In this document: piece by piece, positions 34,256 to 47,296 of the stretch | How the letters are laid out: every line of letters begins with the position of its first letter | Numbering within the stretch: position 1 is the stretch's first letter | Assembly (NCBI RefSeq): GCF_000003815.2 | Contig: NC_049996.1 | Span: 11,574,856-11,638,855 of the forward strand | Length of the DNA stretch: 64,000 nucleotides | Source of the DNA: Branchiostoma floridae | Lineage: Eukaryota; Chordata; Leptocardii; Amphioxiformes; Branchiostomatidae | Direction: 5' to 3' | Translations under genes and position numbers: made by a program | The notes under the pieces: generated by a model | Seen by the model: only the letters and a program-made list of their open reading frames with translations | Told to the model about the DNA's origin: nothing | Database searches by the model: none

Positions 34256-35611
34256 TTACATTATTCTATACAAGTGGAATTTGCTTTATTGAAATATGGA
34301 AAATAAAAGCTTGATCCATATCTCATAAATCTGCTTTTCTAGCAGAGTAATGCAGATACAATTTCTAAGGTGCAGATGATTTTACATGTCACCTGTACCA
34401 GGTAGGCACATGTAGGCAGGTATGCAGACAAACCTAGGTAACTGTTACATTTTACAATCCCAGAGGCACCAGGAACCACTAAGGCTGTAAAATCTACTGA
34501 CGTATGTATGAGATGAATAGAATGCAAGGTAGGGCTAAGGCACTTTGTCACGCTTGTCGCTATCTTGAAACAATCATGCTTTCCTTGCTGGAAAAGTCCT
34601 GATTCATGTTAACATTGTAGTGGCAATGGTGATTATTATAGCAACTTAATCATTTGATTCTTACACTGAGGCCACGCCAAGTATAATGTTTCAACTATGA
34701 ATTTGAAATACCATAAAAACCTTTCTGCTTTCTGCCAAGAAATGAAACAGGAAAGCAAATGAACTTACATACTTTGTAGGTTTTACACAATTGTTATAGC
34801 TCTATAAATATGAACATTTTAAAACATTCTATCTAGCGTACAATGGAAAAGAATCGACTGTCATTGCTGCTATCGCCAAATGTGCACAAACTCTGCCTAT
34901 CTGTATTCAGAAGCTCAACGCAAAAAGACGACCATCTCACAAAGAGGCAGAAAGTGCAGACGGATGTCGTTCGCACCACATCGAGGGACGGAATCGGCCG
35001 GTACTTTTGTTATCGTATCTCGGCGCCCATTATTCCACCATTACAGTAATGAATGAGGGAGTCAGGGAGGACCCTGAGTGTGTGACAGAGATGGATCCCT
35101 GGGATTATCGCAACTTTGGAGATGAAACCAGCATGACAGAACAGGGTTACAGTCGCGGGCAGTCCCTCGATATATGCAAAGTACCACCGAAGGGGACGGT
35201 CGTATCCAGCTGAGGCCACAACAATTTACGTTGTTGGTTCTCGGATTAAAAAAAAAGATTTAAAAAACCCTTAGGATGGAAAAACAGAATGATAATGAAG
35301 CCTGGCAACCAAGTTTGTGCCACCCAGTTTTATGGGGTGAATACAGTCATATTCAACGATAGTCATATTCAAGTTTTCCTCCCTACCCTCTAGCTGTATG
35401 ATGTCCTAGATTGCTATATTTTCACTTTTAAAATTCAGGATTCAAGAAATTTAATTAATATGGCCTGAGGGCTGGAAATAAGTAGAGAAAATGTTCACCA
35501 AACAAAATGAAAATGAAATTTAAAAAAATAAATTCTACAAAATCAAAGAATTATTAAATTCTTGTACATGTGGTGAATCTAGTTGGCTCTTCGTGAGTGT
35601 GAGTGATTGAA

Positions 35612-35656
35612 TGAGTGAGCGAGCGAGCGAGCGAGCGAGCGAGAGTGAGTGAGCAA
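35612..35656. repeat. GAGC/GAGT tetranucleotide microsatellite
   Basis: Seven or so GAGC units are flanked by GAGT variants. Confidence 0.9.
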
Positions 35657-36317
35657 GCAAAATCCATGAAAATATAGCTTCCTTCTTGATGAGAGACTTA
35701 CGCTTTTACCAAGTCGTATGAAAATAATATCACAAGTTAGAGAAGCAGACACTTTCTGCCTAAAAGTCACATGTAACTTCCCTCCATGTATGGACCTTCT
35801 TATTCTGTCTTATAACATATTCTCCTTCCTAGATTTGATACAACGTTACCTGGTTATATAAATATCCCATGTTGTTATCAGTAAAAAGGACGACCATTCA
35901 AGAGTAAAGCATCAAAAATGCTTTCAATGTTTTTTGGTAGTCATATCTGATGGTACCTTTTGACCTGCGTGACCTCAAGGACAGTGTACGCATAGAGGTC
36001 AAGTCCATTCATCTAATAGGTAAACGCAATCCGCTGTGCCAGCACGGATGTTTTGTTACTTACGAGCGTACGATTGGGTGGATTTCTTCAGCTCAGACTA
36101 ACGAAGCATGATTTAAGTATGGCTTGGTAGTGCTGACAACAGTCTAGTTGGTAGAACCTCATCTTTAGAACTTGCTTTTAAATTTTGATTTTATAGCAAC
36201 TGCAAATCAAATACCTTTCATTTCAAAGTTATAACTCTGTGATTTGTCTGCATAATGGAGGTTGGTGTTAACAACGGAGGAAAACTGTGATTCCTGATTT
36301 TTCAATGTACTTTTATA

Positions 36318-36462
36318 TTCACGTTTTCTCACGGTGACGACTGTAATGTGAACTTATCATTACCAATAACAAATAATTTGTCATCGTGACGATAACAAAT
36401 AATTCATTCACCGTGAACAATTAGCTCCGAGAACAAGTTAAATTTTCTTAAACGTGAAAGTT
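36318..36462. mobile_element. Decayed inverted-repeat element
   Basis: TTCACGTTTTCTCACGGTGA (36318) faces TCACCGTGAAC (36408) and a further AACGTGAA (about 36450). Between them GATAACAAATAATT is repeated. The CGTGAA/ACCGTGA words resemble the CGCGAA/ACCGCGAA words of the MITE at 42644. Ends and duplication are not resolvable. Confidence 0.3.
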
Positions 36463-36889
36463 TGGTACCGAAAAGACAAAGTGAACTACACAATTTACAA
36501 TATATTCTTTTTCTTTACCAGTTCCAGATTGTCACATTTCAAAGCAAAGTCAACGCAGAGCAATATTCAATATTTAACCACACTTGACAAAAAGGTTTAT
36601 AAAGCTGATATCATGGCGCTTACAAACACAGCTGGTAGGAGCTCATATGATACTTGTAAAATACCAAAAGAATTAGAATTGCAATTTATCAAAGTTATAG
36701 TTTTTATGACGCGATACCAATTATAACAGATCGTAGCCACATGTGTACAAGTACATTGTATTACATTAACCAGCTCGTTCGTAATCTTCCCCAAATTAAG
36801 AACGTCTACTCCAATGCTTGAAGCCATCAATATAATTCCCCTGGGTATTGTACAGCAGTATCACCTAGTAAACAAGTTTGACTTTCACC

Positions 36890-37330
36890 AACCTGGAGGA
36901 GGGGGAACATCAGCGATTTCGTTGCCACGGCAGCACGATGCCATCGCCGCCGGCAACCGTGCGAAGGGAACACAGCAAACCGTGTCCAGACCGCCGCGAC
37001 GGGGTGGTACCGAGAAAGAGAGGAAAAAAGACGGGGCGCATACTTTAGTGTCAAGCAACTGAAATATCAATCCGTACATCTATTCATCATGTCCTTTGTT
37101 TAATGACTACGAGGGGTAGGAAGCCAGGCGTGCAGAGGTCGCAGCGCCACGCTGCGCTTCCCGCTCCACAGAAGTGGCCGTGCATATTTCTGCCGTGATG
37201 AGATGCCGCGCCATCAACAAGACAAATGCTGAGGGATCGTCGGCAGTGCCGCTTCCCTTATCTACCATCTACAGGTGGAAAATGTCGCATTTAAAACAAC
37301 TTCTTTTTGTTTATCCCCTCCCCGGCTGGA
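36890..37330. promoter_or_regulatory. GC-elevated candidate regulatory block
   Basis: A CpG-containing stretch (CGCCGCCGGCAACC, CCGCCGCGACGGGG) with a half X-box-like GTTGCCACGGCAGC at 36920 lies inside AT-rich DNA. Frames on both strands (about 75-82 codons) are open only because of composition. No exon support. Confidence 0.25.
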
Positions 37331-38600
37331 GACGTCTCTGACAGCTTCTTAATTGGGGAGATGTTTTGATGGTGAAAATATTGGAGTTGACTGAGATGTG
37401 GTGGTTTTGTTGGATTGGGTGAGTGGCAGGATGAAAAATGCTGCTACTCTTTGTAAAAATGCTTCAGTAGAACAGTTGGCACTAGTTCAATATTAGTCGA
37501 TGAACACGACTTTGAATGTTCGAGCTGAAAAACAGAATAAATTACAATTTTTTTGCTTGCCTTGTATTAAAATTTTGTTACTTTTTCAATGAAATTTGCT
37601 CATCTGTATAATATACTCAGACAAAACTTTTACTTTGGTATATCATCATGACTCTATTGGGTACATTAGTGACACTTTCAAAGGAAAAAATAGGATAGCA
37701 AAGAAAAATGATGGCAAACTTTTATGGATGTTATACATTTATGTTATGTCAAATCAAATCAAGTTTTCTACATGTGTATCTACAACATGTGTCCCTGATT
37801 CAAACATTTTTGTACCTGCTGCATGTAATACATTTTCCTGATCATATCTAATATTACATGTATGTAATACCTTCTCTAATACAGTACCTGTACACAAAGG
37901 ATACAAAATTTTATGCAATTTTCATATCTACATATATGTAGTGCAAAAATAGGTGGATACATAGAACATAAGATACTGAAACCCACAACAACCTGATTGT
38001 AACATGACATTATACATTTATATGTAGATATTACAGGTGTAAGATATTATATCCCTATTGTGTAGTCAATCTATTTAGACTTTCTTCTTCTTCATATATC
38101 TTAAGTACATATAGCACAGGACTTACTATAATTATCATATAGCTGATAACCTTATCTACCATTAGTAATAATGTATTTTCCCTCCCACCCCAGCACGTAC
38201 TGAATCCCCCCTTACCCATCACTACTGAAGGATGTCCAGTCCTAACACAGGTCCTACCAGGGCAGACAGCCTGACTCCTGTACATCTACATTTGTACTGT
38301 CACTTTACACAGATAAAAGCAAAACCTGCTTTCCAGTCCACTTCTTCTCACTTTGTGAGTATCTGTACTCTCATCTGGACACTTCTCCATTATGCAAATT
38401 ACCTTATTTGAGGAAATTATGGCAATTCTTTATTCTGTTCTGATGTGTTGGTTTTGATGTAAACCAATGGAATGTTCCCAAAGTTTGATCAGACCTGGAG
38501 GATGCACGTACCATATAATAACACAAAAGCCGTACAGATGCTCCTGGGGTTGAAGTGAGCCTCTGACTTACACAACTTCAACAAAAACATTCTGTCCTTC
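37331..38600. other. Unassigned non-coding DNA
   Basis: AT-rich, with repeated TACATGTA-like palindromes around 37855-38035. No supported feature. Confidence 0.55.
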
Positions 38601-38623
38601 CTACAAAAACAGTCTTATTACAC

Positions 38624-38728
38624 GCCAAAAACAGTTAACTCAGGCAACTGGATATGATTTTGGAAGTAGTTTGAGTAACTGTTTTTGGGCATATTTTATT
38701 ACCTGGATGTCTAACCTTCATTAACCAG
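38624..38728 (+). repeat. Dispersed repeat, family 3, copy 2, with foldback
   Basis: GCCAAAAACAGTTAACTCA is followed about 30 bases later by its near complement TTGAGTAACTGTTTTTGGGC, then TTTATTACCTGGATGTCTAAC. Compared with copy 1 at 28453, the left half is an inverted copy of the repeat, producing a stem of about 18 bases. Confidence 0.7.
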
Positions 38729-40480
38729 TCTTAAACATTTCTTGATGATTGTTTCTACAACATATGGGTTGTTGCACACATTGTCTGTTGATAGATAAAT
38801 ACGAAAAGACATTTGTCAAGGATTTAGCCTTGGATTACTATGTATGGATGACTCCCTAAAATCCTTGTGATTAATGGTAACACAATGCTGACACATCTTT
38901 ATGAAACCAATAAACCCATATTGTGGGAAGCGGCAACCTACAAGGAGGTCAGCAAGAGATGGTACCATCATCAATACCCTATATGCTAAATTCAGAGAGC
39001 AGCTACGAATTACATTAAATTCGGCAGGCCTAGACTGGCTTTGATTTAGGATAAATTTAGACCCCAATGGATTGAAATCCACCAATTCCGCTCTACCTTA
39101 AATCTGGGTGATTCGTCTACCTATTATGTAGAATTAAAAAGGCCGATATCATTTATGTAAAATGGCGTGCACGCCCCTCCCTACAACTGAGAAAACTTAT
39201 CCCAGAGCCTTTGAAAATAGTCCTATACATACAAGTGGAGGGTTACTTATGAAAACAAGGAAGACCAGATGAAAATATATCATGTCCTACATACTGGGCC
39301 TTAAAAGCTGAACTACATGTAGATGAAAACCGTAACATAACACACAGCAGTACCCACATGTAGGTATGAAGCTATACATAACAACAGCAGACAAGGTAGG
39401 GATGTAGGTGGACACTTGAATAAAAAGGACATCATATCCAACGTGTGAGCAAATTGAGGTCAATACAGATTACGATGACGTACACAGAATCCCCGGGGCT
39501 TTCTCTACATTGGAGGATCCAGAGGAAAGCCTGGAGCCTCCCTCATTAGTACAGTTCTGATGAATGTGTTCCTGTGGGCTCAGATTAGGCCCAGTCATTA
39601 GGAGGGAGAGAGGAGGCAGACTTCTCGTCTCCAGCCCCGGGACGGTCCGTTACCCTCCCGATGTCTGATTTAGAACGGGGAGGAAACGCGGCCAAGGTTG
39701 CCATTTTTCACTGCCGGGCGCGCTCGCATCTCATCGGCTGAATCAAAGGACGGGAGCTGAGGGGCGATGGTACCAAGGAGATGAAAGTTGGGGAAGGTCA
39801 ATTCTATCAGGAGAGTGAATATGGCTGGAATATGCTGAAAAGAGTAGAGGGAGGATGTGCAAAGGACGGTCATATATCATCTATCCACAGAAATGATTGC
39901 TTTAACAAAAGACCCAACAATGTGTCAGGCGTGTTTATACAACTTTTTTTTTAAAGAGCTTTCTGTCTGAAAACACAAAAGACCAAGGCTGCATTGCCAA
40001 AGTATCTGATAGCTTAACTGTGAAAGTAGCTGAGAAATGTGTAGGACAGGTAAAAGAAAACAAATTTTGTGGATAAACTCAATGCAAAAACAGTTTTATA
40101 TCATATCTTCCATACCTGATGATAAATACTTGAGTCTATTCAGTGCTCTTTTTTTTCAAAACTAGAAGCTCTACATCACCATCATGTATAGCGGAACATT
40201 CAAATCCCCAGCTTCATTGAAAATACAAAAACTCCTCCTACATTTCTACTGGACTGAACTGATGAATCTCAAATTGATGCTGATGATTTCAACATCCAGA
40301 ATCCAGTTACATAGACTTGGAATGAAACCAATGGTCATCCATGGCACCAACTGTCAACCCAGTTGTTCTTGGAATGGAGTTTCTACACCTCCAGTGGAGG
40401 GGGTACCTATATATGCTATTTAAGGTACCTAATGTATGGATAAACGTAAGAAACTTTTCATTAGAATCTGACCAGTATTT
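38729..40480. other. Unassigned non-coding DNA
   Basis: A less AT-rich block at about 39460-39740 may be regulatory. No exon, array or transposon end is supported. Confidence 0.5.
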
Positions 40481-40493
40481 TCCTTGCCTTTGC

Positions 40494-40595
40494 AGTAATA
40501 CATTGGAAAGGCATTTTTGTAGTGTTAAAGAGTTGCATTGGAGATAGAAGATACCACAAAAACCATGCAAATGAAACCACTGTAAAAGTTTCATA
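40494..40595 (+). repeat. Dispersed repeat, family 4, copy 2
   Basis: Diverged copy of 34164-34255: AGTAATACATTGGAAAGGC, then TTTTTGTAGTGTT, then AAAAGTTTCATAAAGG. Confidence 0.6.
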
Positions 40596-40920
40596 AAGGA
40601 TTTACAGTTGGTGATTTGCTGTCCTGGAGTAACCCTTCCCAACCCGACACAAGATTTATTTGCTGGCATAGACCACATCCAGCCTTGCGATATGTTTGGG
40701 AAAATTTGACGAACGATGCTGACCCCACTGTCTGCTTTTCGCTTGATTGCTTCGTAACCCTACCCTGAACAGCCCTGAATTTCCGAAAGCCTTTGTCCGC
40801 CTTCCTATGAATAATCTCGACATCTGGTCTCATCTTTGCAGGTAGCTGATTTATCTCTTGTATTATCTGAGAAGGATCGAAGGATGCCTAAGCTGCCATA
40901 ACGTTATCAGACACAAAGTG

Positions 40921-41035
40921 GCTCTAGGTAGCAATGTGGTCTTGTGTATAGTGTTGTTGAATCTAAAGGTACTGGGTTTGAATCCCAAGCTGGCCACAAT
41001 GTTACATGCTCTTAGGAAAGGTTCATTTTCCTACC
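40921..41035 (+). mobile_element. tRNA-derived SINE fragment
   Basis: A B box, GGTTTGAATCC (40975-40985), sits in TACTGGGTTTGAATCCCAAG. It is preceded by an A-box-like TAGGTAGCAATGTGG and followed by GCTCTTAGGAAAGGTTCATT, the body order seen in tRNA-derived animal SINEs. Sequence and cloverleaf are too degraded for a functional tRNA gene. Confidence 0.5.
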
Positions 41036-42640
41036 AGCCTACAGAACCTACTTTGAACCTACTTGTAACCTCACCTTCCCATCCTCCCAGTCTCCATATA
41101 GACCATCTTCTGCATCACATTATGTCACTCTACAAATTACAATCATATTGACACAGGACACGTTAAAATAAGCTCACACACGCACACAACAAACACAATA
41201 CCTTCATTTTCATACAGGTTATTATGTCAGTATTAAATGAAAAACTACATTGTCTGCTTCAGAATTTAGTTCATGGATAGTTCACATCCCTTACCTACAT
41301 TTGCATAGTACCGGTATCAAATATACAATGTAGTCAGCAAAATACCCTTCCATGTGAAACACGAACAACCCCAGGAGTGATTTTCTGATTTGTAATCATT
41401 GAATCAAGTTGACATCCAAATGGGCCTGTGAGAAACATGATCTGACATGTGTTATGATCAGTGTTGGAGATTGTGTTCTACGATAATTGCAATAATGCAT
41501 TACCAGCCACCATCCACACAAGCCATAATCACAGAACAATTGTGTTACCATGTGAGAAAATTACATTTCCAGAATTATACATCCTCCTTTGGTTGTTAAT
41601 CATATGAAATACATTTTGTTCATTACTTCAACATTTTGTTGAAGTAGCAAAAATTTGTGGTGTCAAATTACAATGTAACTGCATGTTCTGAATCTGAAGG
41701 GTTGGGAAAAAATTATTTTAATACAAAAAGTAAGGAATATTAAATGTGCCAATACTTTCAATCTGAAAATTATTTATTGGTCAGACTATACTTAGCACAT
41801 TTCAAACTTGCAATTACACAATATGATTGAAATACATTTTGTAGGTCATTGTTAATTTGAGAATTGACAGTCTCCATCCAAAACATATGATGATCACAAA
41901 ATCTGAGATTATTAAGTCAAATGCTGAAAATTATCATCACAAATTATCTTTGAAACTTCGAGTCTGATTTGGTTATACACAGTAATTTACTTCGCATTCT
42001 CGAGTAATACAAACAGTGATGATATTTCTTCTTAACTGCTTTTTGATTGCGTTATCTTTCTGTCTACATTTTTAGCTACAGCGTTTTACAACCTCCCTAA
42101 ATCGTCACACACAACTTACACACTTTCTCCCCATCACATTACCCAATCACTTTCTGATGTGTGACATTAGAGCGGAGATACAACATGATAGATGCAATTA
42201 ATTTCACATTTTCCCACTGGGATCAAATCAGAGCGTTGTAATGGGGGGCTCGCCGTAACAAATGAGACCGTCCTTGATGACCTTCGCGTGAACTACGTTG
42301 AAGGTCGCAGGAAGTTTGCTGGGTCAGTGGGAGGAATAGAAACATGTGTTTATATCTGCCTGCCTATTGTTGTTCTATTTCATGCGATATATCACTGCAG
42401 ATGATACTAATGACAAAGGGAAGGGCATCATAAATCACTGCAAGATACTGGTCAGCAGTTTTCATAGTGCGTAGGATGGAACTGTTTCAGCTTCTAATCT
42501 AAGCCCGGGCCATACCATAAAAAGATTAAAATATGGATGGTTAAGAACAGTATTTTAGCCAAGGTATGACATTAAGACTCCAGTATGACATAACAAGACC
42601 TTGCCTCAATATATGTTCATCAAGAAAAGTAGTCTGAGAA
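41036..42640. other. Unassigned non-coding DNA
   Basis: AT-rich. It includes a short hairpin TACTTCAACATTTTGTTGAAGTA near 41625, and a less AT-rich block at 42165-42310. No gene supported. Confidence 0.5.
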
Positions 42641-42643
42641 ATA

Positions 42644-42851
42644 CTGTAAAAGCAAAAACTTTCGCGGCGGTTTAATGTTCGCGTTTTTCGCGGTGGCCAC
42701 TTCAATGCGAATTTAAAACCACCGCGAATATTTTTCCATGGCAGTTAGAGACTACAGTGCATGGTGCTACCGCGAAATTAAAACCACCGCGAAAAGTCCT
42801 TTTTCCCGCTACCGCGAAATTAAATCCCCGTGAACTTAAATACATTTACAG
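42644..42851. mobile_element. MITE with TA duplication and CGCGAA repeats
   Basis: CTGTAAA at the left and TTTACAG at the right are flanked by TA (42642-42643 and 42852-42853). Internally, ACCGCGAA-type words alternate in both orientations (TTTCGCGGCGG, ACCACCGCGAA, ACCGCGAAATTAAA). The 208-base element is non-coding. A TA duplication is typical of Tc1/mariner-type or related transposition. Confidence 0.88.
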
Positions 42852-42859
42852 TATCCTAA

Positions 42860-44180
42860 TTGTTGAAAGGGCAAATAACACTGCAATATCATTGATGATA
42901 GGACTTTTTACCACTTTACTAACAACAAATCTCAGCATCTAATCTTAAAAGCATGACCTCTACCTCAGAAAATGGCACAGTCCTATCAGAGGTCATCAAG
43001 AGGTCATGAGGTCAATGACCTTGCAGCCACTTTCCATTCTGATACCAGGAGAAATCCATGTGGTAAGTGTCATTTTGGGGGAAAGGTCTGTCTATGACAT
43101 ATTGCAATTCGTGCTGCATGTGAAGGGAACGTGGTGGGATGTCAAAACATGGTTGGATTGATTTTTCTGAATACCAGAATAAAGAGGGGCATATTTGCTG
43201 AATCTGCTAAACTCACACAAACCTGGATCAACTGGGCATTATGGTACAATGGTTATCTCCAAGCAGATGTTGGGGGAGACTAAATCCAATATGTTTTTGG
43301 GACACGGTAGCATGATTTTCAGATCTGCAAAGATGAGACCAGATTTTCATCTATCAATATTTGTTACGACTCCATTCTTTCTTAATTCATTGATGACAAA
43401 ACAATGGAAGCTCAAAAAGCCAATTTAGCCAGGTAGGAAACCTTAGAAATTGTTAGAAACCCAAGAAATTGTTATCCTTTTGATGTTGACTTTCCTGGAA
43501 AAAATTGTATCATTATTTACCATCAAACACCTTTCAGCCCACACTGCAAACTCCCTTACATTACAGAGGTTTGAGTCCCACAGACTCCTTACACAAATCA
43601 CTATCCAACCCTTGCAGAAGGCACCTGACAGCCCATCCCTACAGGGGGCTATTTCCTTAATGATGGTTGACCTGAGGAGGCAGGGGCAGGCAGGTCTGGG
43701 AAAGGTAACACCACTGGGGAGACCTCCCCCCAATCTTGTATCATCAGGAAACATGACTGCCCTCTGTCCATTAGGGACGTGCCTCCCTCTATACAAGCTT
43801 TTCGCTCGAGCCCGCAGCCTTTCAGTTGGTCAAAGTGGATGCCTCTCCCACCGGTGTCGTTTGCAGGAACTTTCGGCAGCAGAGGCATTAGATGTACAGG
43901 GAGAGCATGGAGCTACATAGATCTCTGCTGGCTTAGGAAAAATAGAGAGATGCTCCTGAGAGCTTACTGTCATTCTGCGTTGTTGGTGGGTAACAATGTG
44001 ATGGAAACTTCTGGACCTGAGCTATACACAACATCAGACACAGTGGAGGGTTGATACTTAAGCTGCCGACTATACTATGTCTATTCAAGGTACAAGTCCA
44101 TCCTATCACATCCACTACTGATCGTATAATCCCTAACAGGTCCATCAGTTACACACAACTCAACTGTACACTAAGACATC
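42860..44180. other. Unassigned DNA with an incidental 156-codon frame
   Basis: A plus-strand frame at 43450-43920 is the longest non-repeat frame in the window. It overlaps frames of 117 and 79 codons on the minus strand and shows no domain or signal. Composition alone could explain it, and I do not call a gene. Confidence 0.45.
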
Positions 44181-44189
44181 AGTACACTT

Positions 44190-44330
44190 AAACACCTGCA
44201 CACCAAAACACCTGCACACTAAAACACCTGCACACTAAAACACCTGCACACTAAAACGCCCGCACACTAAAACACCTGCACACCAAGACAGCAGCACATT
44301 TAAACACCTACATACCAAGACAGCTGCACA
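44190..44330. repeat. 16-base minisatellite (ACACCTGCACACTAAA)
   Basis: About nine units of 16-17 bases. The central ones are nearly identical; the outer ones diverge (ACAGCAGCACATTTAA). Confidence 0.93.
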
Positions 44331-44339
44331 CTAAGACAT

Positions 44340-45480
44340 CCCATAATACACAAAGACACCTGTACCTGCACAAGTGTTAAGCATGATCCATACAGTGTAG
44401 AGGAAACTGCATGCAAAGTAGAAATAACTAGCCATAGAAAAAGTAGAAATAACTACTCATAGAATATAATTATAACAAAGTTCATGAGGCAAAAAATATA
44501 GTTTTGAGTTCAGAACCACAGAAGCATAAAATCTAATACAAAATGTACAAATGTATGGTCTCCCAACTCTTTGTCTAGATGGAAGTTTGGTACATATGTT
44601 GAGAATTAACATTATGATAGCTCATGTGTATCACATTTTCTCTGTTTGTGAACTGTGTGCTCCCTTCTTTCTCTACGTGACATTCCATCTGTTTCCACGT
44701 GTGCCAACATGAAAGCTTTAGAAAGCTATTACAGGCAGCTCATATCTCATGCCTTAACAGCTACAAACTTTGTCCCAGTCAGACTTTTCTCTCAGGCAAT
44801 AAGCTAGTTCACTGTCTCAACTTTGCATGCACAATGGGATGCATTGTGGGTCATATGTCAAAGTTGAAGTCCCCTAATACATAAACAAAACATGTCTAGA
44901 TAAGAAATAATTACGACTTTGGGGCTTAATCAGCTTTGACCTTGTGCATGAGCACTTTAAACTGTTCAACAGCTTATTTGTTTTACTATTTAAATTCCAT
45001 GCAACACTAATGGAAAGAAATGTGATCCTTCAGTTTGATATATAATTGTGCCTACTTTTCGTCTTCAAAAAGGATATGCCAAAAATGATAGGCAAAGGAA
45101 AATGAATTTGGTACTTTCTGGGCATTTCTGCTATTTACTTTCGCAGAAAACATTATACATCAAGGTATTCACATAGCGGACATCCATCGAAAACCTTTGA
45201 ATAACATTGATTTTGTCCGGTAATACCTTGAGACCACCTCAGACATTAGGAGGAGCTGTATCCCATTCACACCTTGGCCCTTCTCCATATCAGAACACCT
45301 ACACGACGGCTTGTTTAGCTGCTGGTCATCAGACTATAAGCAGGCCTGGCTTACGTACATCTATAGCCTAGGGAAACATCGTCAGACACAGCGCTCTCTC
45401 CTCATCCCTTTAACCATTCTCGGACCACATCTACGGCGATAAGGACCAACCGGCTGCTTTCGCGCTGACTTTTTGTCGAT
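44340..45480. other. Unassigned non-coding DNA
   Basis: AT-rich to about 45200, then more balanced. No supported gene or transposon. Confidence 0.5.
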
Positions 45481-45490
45481 GTTTGCCTCT

Positions 45491-45626
45491 CGATGGTGGT
45501 TTCTATGTCTGTACTTACGGCACGGGGAGACAGATGGACCGCTGTCTCCCCCATTTTCAGACACTCGGTGGGTCGTGCCCCTAGACTGTCTGTCTCCGTG
45601 GCTGCTGAAAACCACCATCACCATCG
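45491..45626. repeat. Imperfect 40-base inverted repeat in a complex block
   Basis: The left arm CGATGGTGGTTT plus CACGGGGAGACAGA faces TCTGTCTCCGTGG plus AAAACCACCATCACCATCG. The arms are about 50 bases apart. It may be a foldback element or a structured transcript. It lies in the balanced-composition block 45280-45660. Confidence 0.55.
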
Positions 45627-45911
45627 CTCAATGGCCCTTCCCACCAGCCAGAGATAAGAACGAGCCATCATCTATCTCCTGCTACACACAAACTTTCAAA
45701 CATATCCCGTAACAATCAAACTTTCAAACTTACCGGCACACAAAATTTTCAGCTGTTGAAAAAGATATTTACTCAAAGATATTTACTCCTTTGATGGTAG
45801 TACAAGGTGTCAAGGACCTAATGGCAGAAGACTGCAAGCTTTGCTCTAATTGGTGAAAACAGCACCTATTTTTCCAGATTAGGTCTCAACTGTACAACCT
45901 CTGAGTTGTAA

Positions 45912-46125
45912 GAGGGTCTGCATGTGGAGTCCAGGCAATGCTTAATTGTTAAGTTAGGAGGGCAAGCAACATTTAACAGCTGTTGTTGCAGACTTGTTAT
46001 TTGCAAAAGGTTTTTGGAACGATTTCATTGGATTGTTCCGATGTACTCCTTGAGTGTCTGGCAAAACTGGCTCTTTGAATACCATCACAATAGGATGCTA
46101 GGCTGTGACTTTTGGGCAATCTGGC
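45912..46125 (+). repeat. Dispersed repeat, family 2, copy 3
   Basis: Opens AGAGGGTCTGCATGTGG, continues GCAATGCTTAATTGTTAAG and AACATTTAACAGC, and closes TGTGACTTTTGGGCAATCT, matching the closing word at 6408. It is diverged. Confidence 0.45.
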
Positions 46126-47290
46126 ATTCAACTTGGCCATACGCATTTGTCAATAATGCATAATGATGAATTCAAGATGACTACTAATGTGCTATGTAGA
46201 ATTAAAGTGATCAATTATGCTTCACAAATAAGTCATCAACAACGTTCAGTATTGAATTACAGTGGAAGAACTACGACTAACAGTGCCTCACAGAAAAAGG
46301 CCATGCAGACCCTCTTTTAACTTTAAGACATTTCGCAGCTTTCTTTAACTGTTTTGGTAAACACAAGACCCTGTGGACTCAGTATCAGATGTACTTTCCA
46401 AGAAGTCCTAAACCACCCCTTGTCTTTCACTACGAAGGCCTTTCCCTGGCTCCTAACATGTTCACACCTGTCAAATCCAGCCTGCCCATACCTGCCCACC
46501 CAATCTTTTACCACAGCGTGTTGAAAGAGACTTTTCTCACTTGACTTTGCCTCGTCTTACAAAAGGCAGCCTCCCTCGCCTTTTCATCAGGTCCATTTGC
46601 GGAGCCCGTGACATTTTGGTTGACTGCGTGTCGCCCATGTTACAGACTCACAGTCTACTGCATGTAGCTTGAAGGTCAAAATTACCCCCTCTTTGATGGG
46701 GGCAATTAACAAGGGCGGCAGGCCTCTGGATGGGGTTTTAACCAGTGTTGTTTGAGTAATGCCCCTCTGTAAAGGTTGAAGGGGTAGAGTGCAGGGAAGA
46801 TGACTGAGGAGGGTTCTTGTACGTCTAATTTGTTAGAATCACCAGTCTGTTCATTTGCCCATCATTCATGAAGGTCATAGTATGACATTGAACATAACTC
46901 CTCAAACCAGAACAAGTACACAACCAGACGGCTATAGAGGCTGGTTTCTTCTGTGGATGCAGCAAAAGAGATCATGTTCATAAATATAGATGTGGCGAAC
47001 TGAATCTTTAATCCTTCATTTGAGGTTTTACCTCCATGAAAAATGGAGTCAATGAGCATGCCCTCTCTGTCTGTGTGTCTGTCTGTGTATGTACATGTTT
47101 CCAAATATTTCTGGTCAGCATAACTCTCTATCTATATATGGCAATGTATTCTTTATAAAGTGAAGAGACTTATTTCCGAAATGCCGAGAACACATATTAT
47201 TATCAAGTTTCTACTACTCTAACGTGTGATTGGTTTGATTACGGAAAAAAGATACACTTCAGAGTTTTTTAACAACTATACTTAATGATA
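46126..47290. other. Unassigned non-coding DNA
   Basis: A TCTGTCTGTGTGTCTGTCTGTG low-complexity run occurs near 47067. No gene supported. Confidence 0.5.
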
Positions 47291-47296
47291 CATGTT

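Larger units (their letters stand above)
31730..36300. other. Unassigned non-coding DNA with scattered repeats
   Basis: No supported gene. Blocks of more complex sequence occur at about 33000-33345 and 34840-35220, the second spanning short frames on both strands with no family features. Repeat scraps are listed separately. Confidence 0.5.

Noticed and set aside
43450-43920. 156-codon plus-strand frame
   Set aside because: No domain, signal or family resemblance, and long overlapping frames exist on the other strand. Composition is sufficient explanation.
44190-44330. 16-base repeats considered as a regulatory site cluster
   Set aside because: Simple decay from perfect central units to diverged edges fits an ordinary minisatellite.
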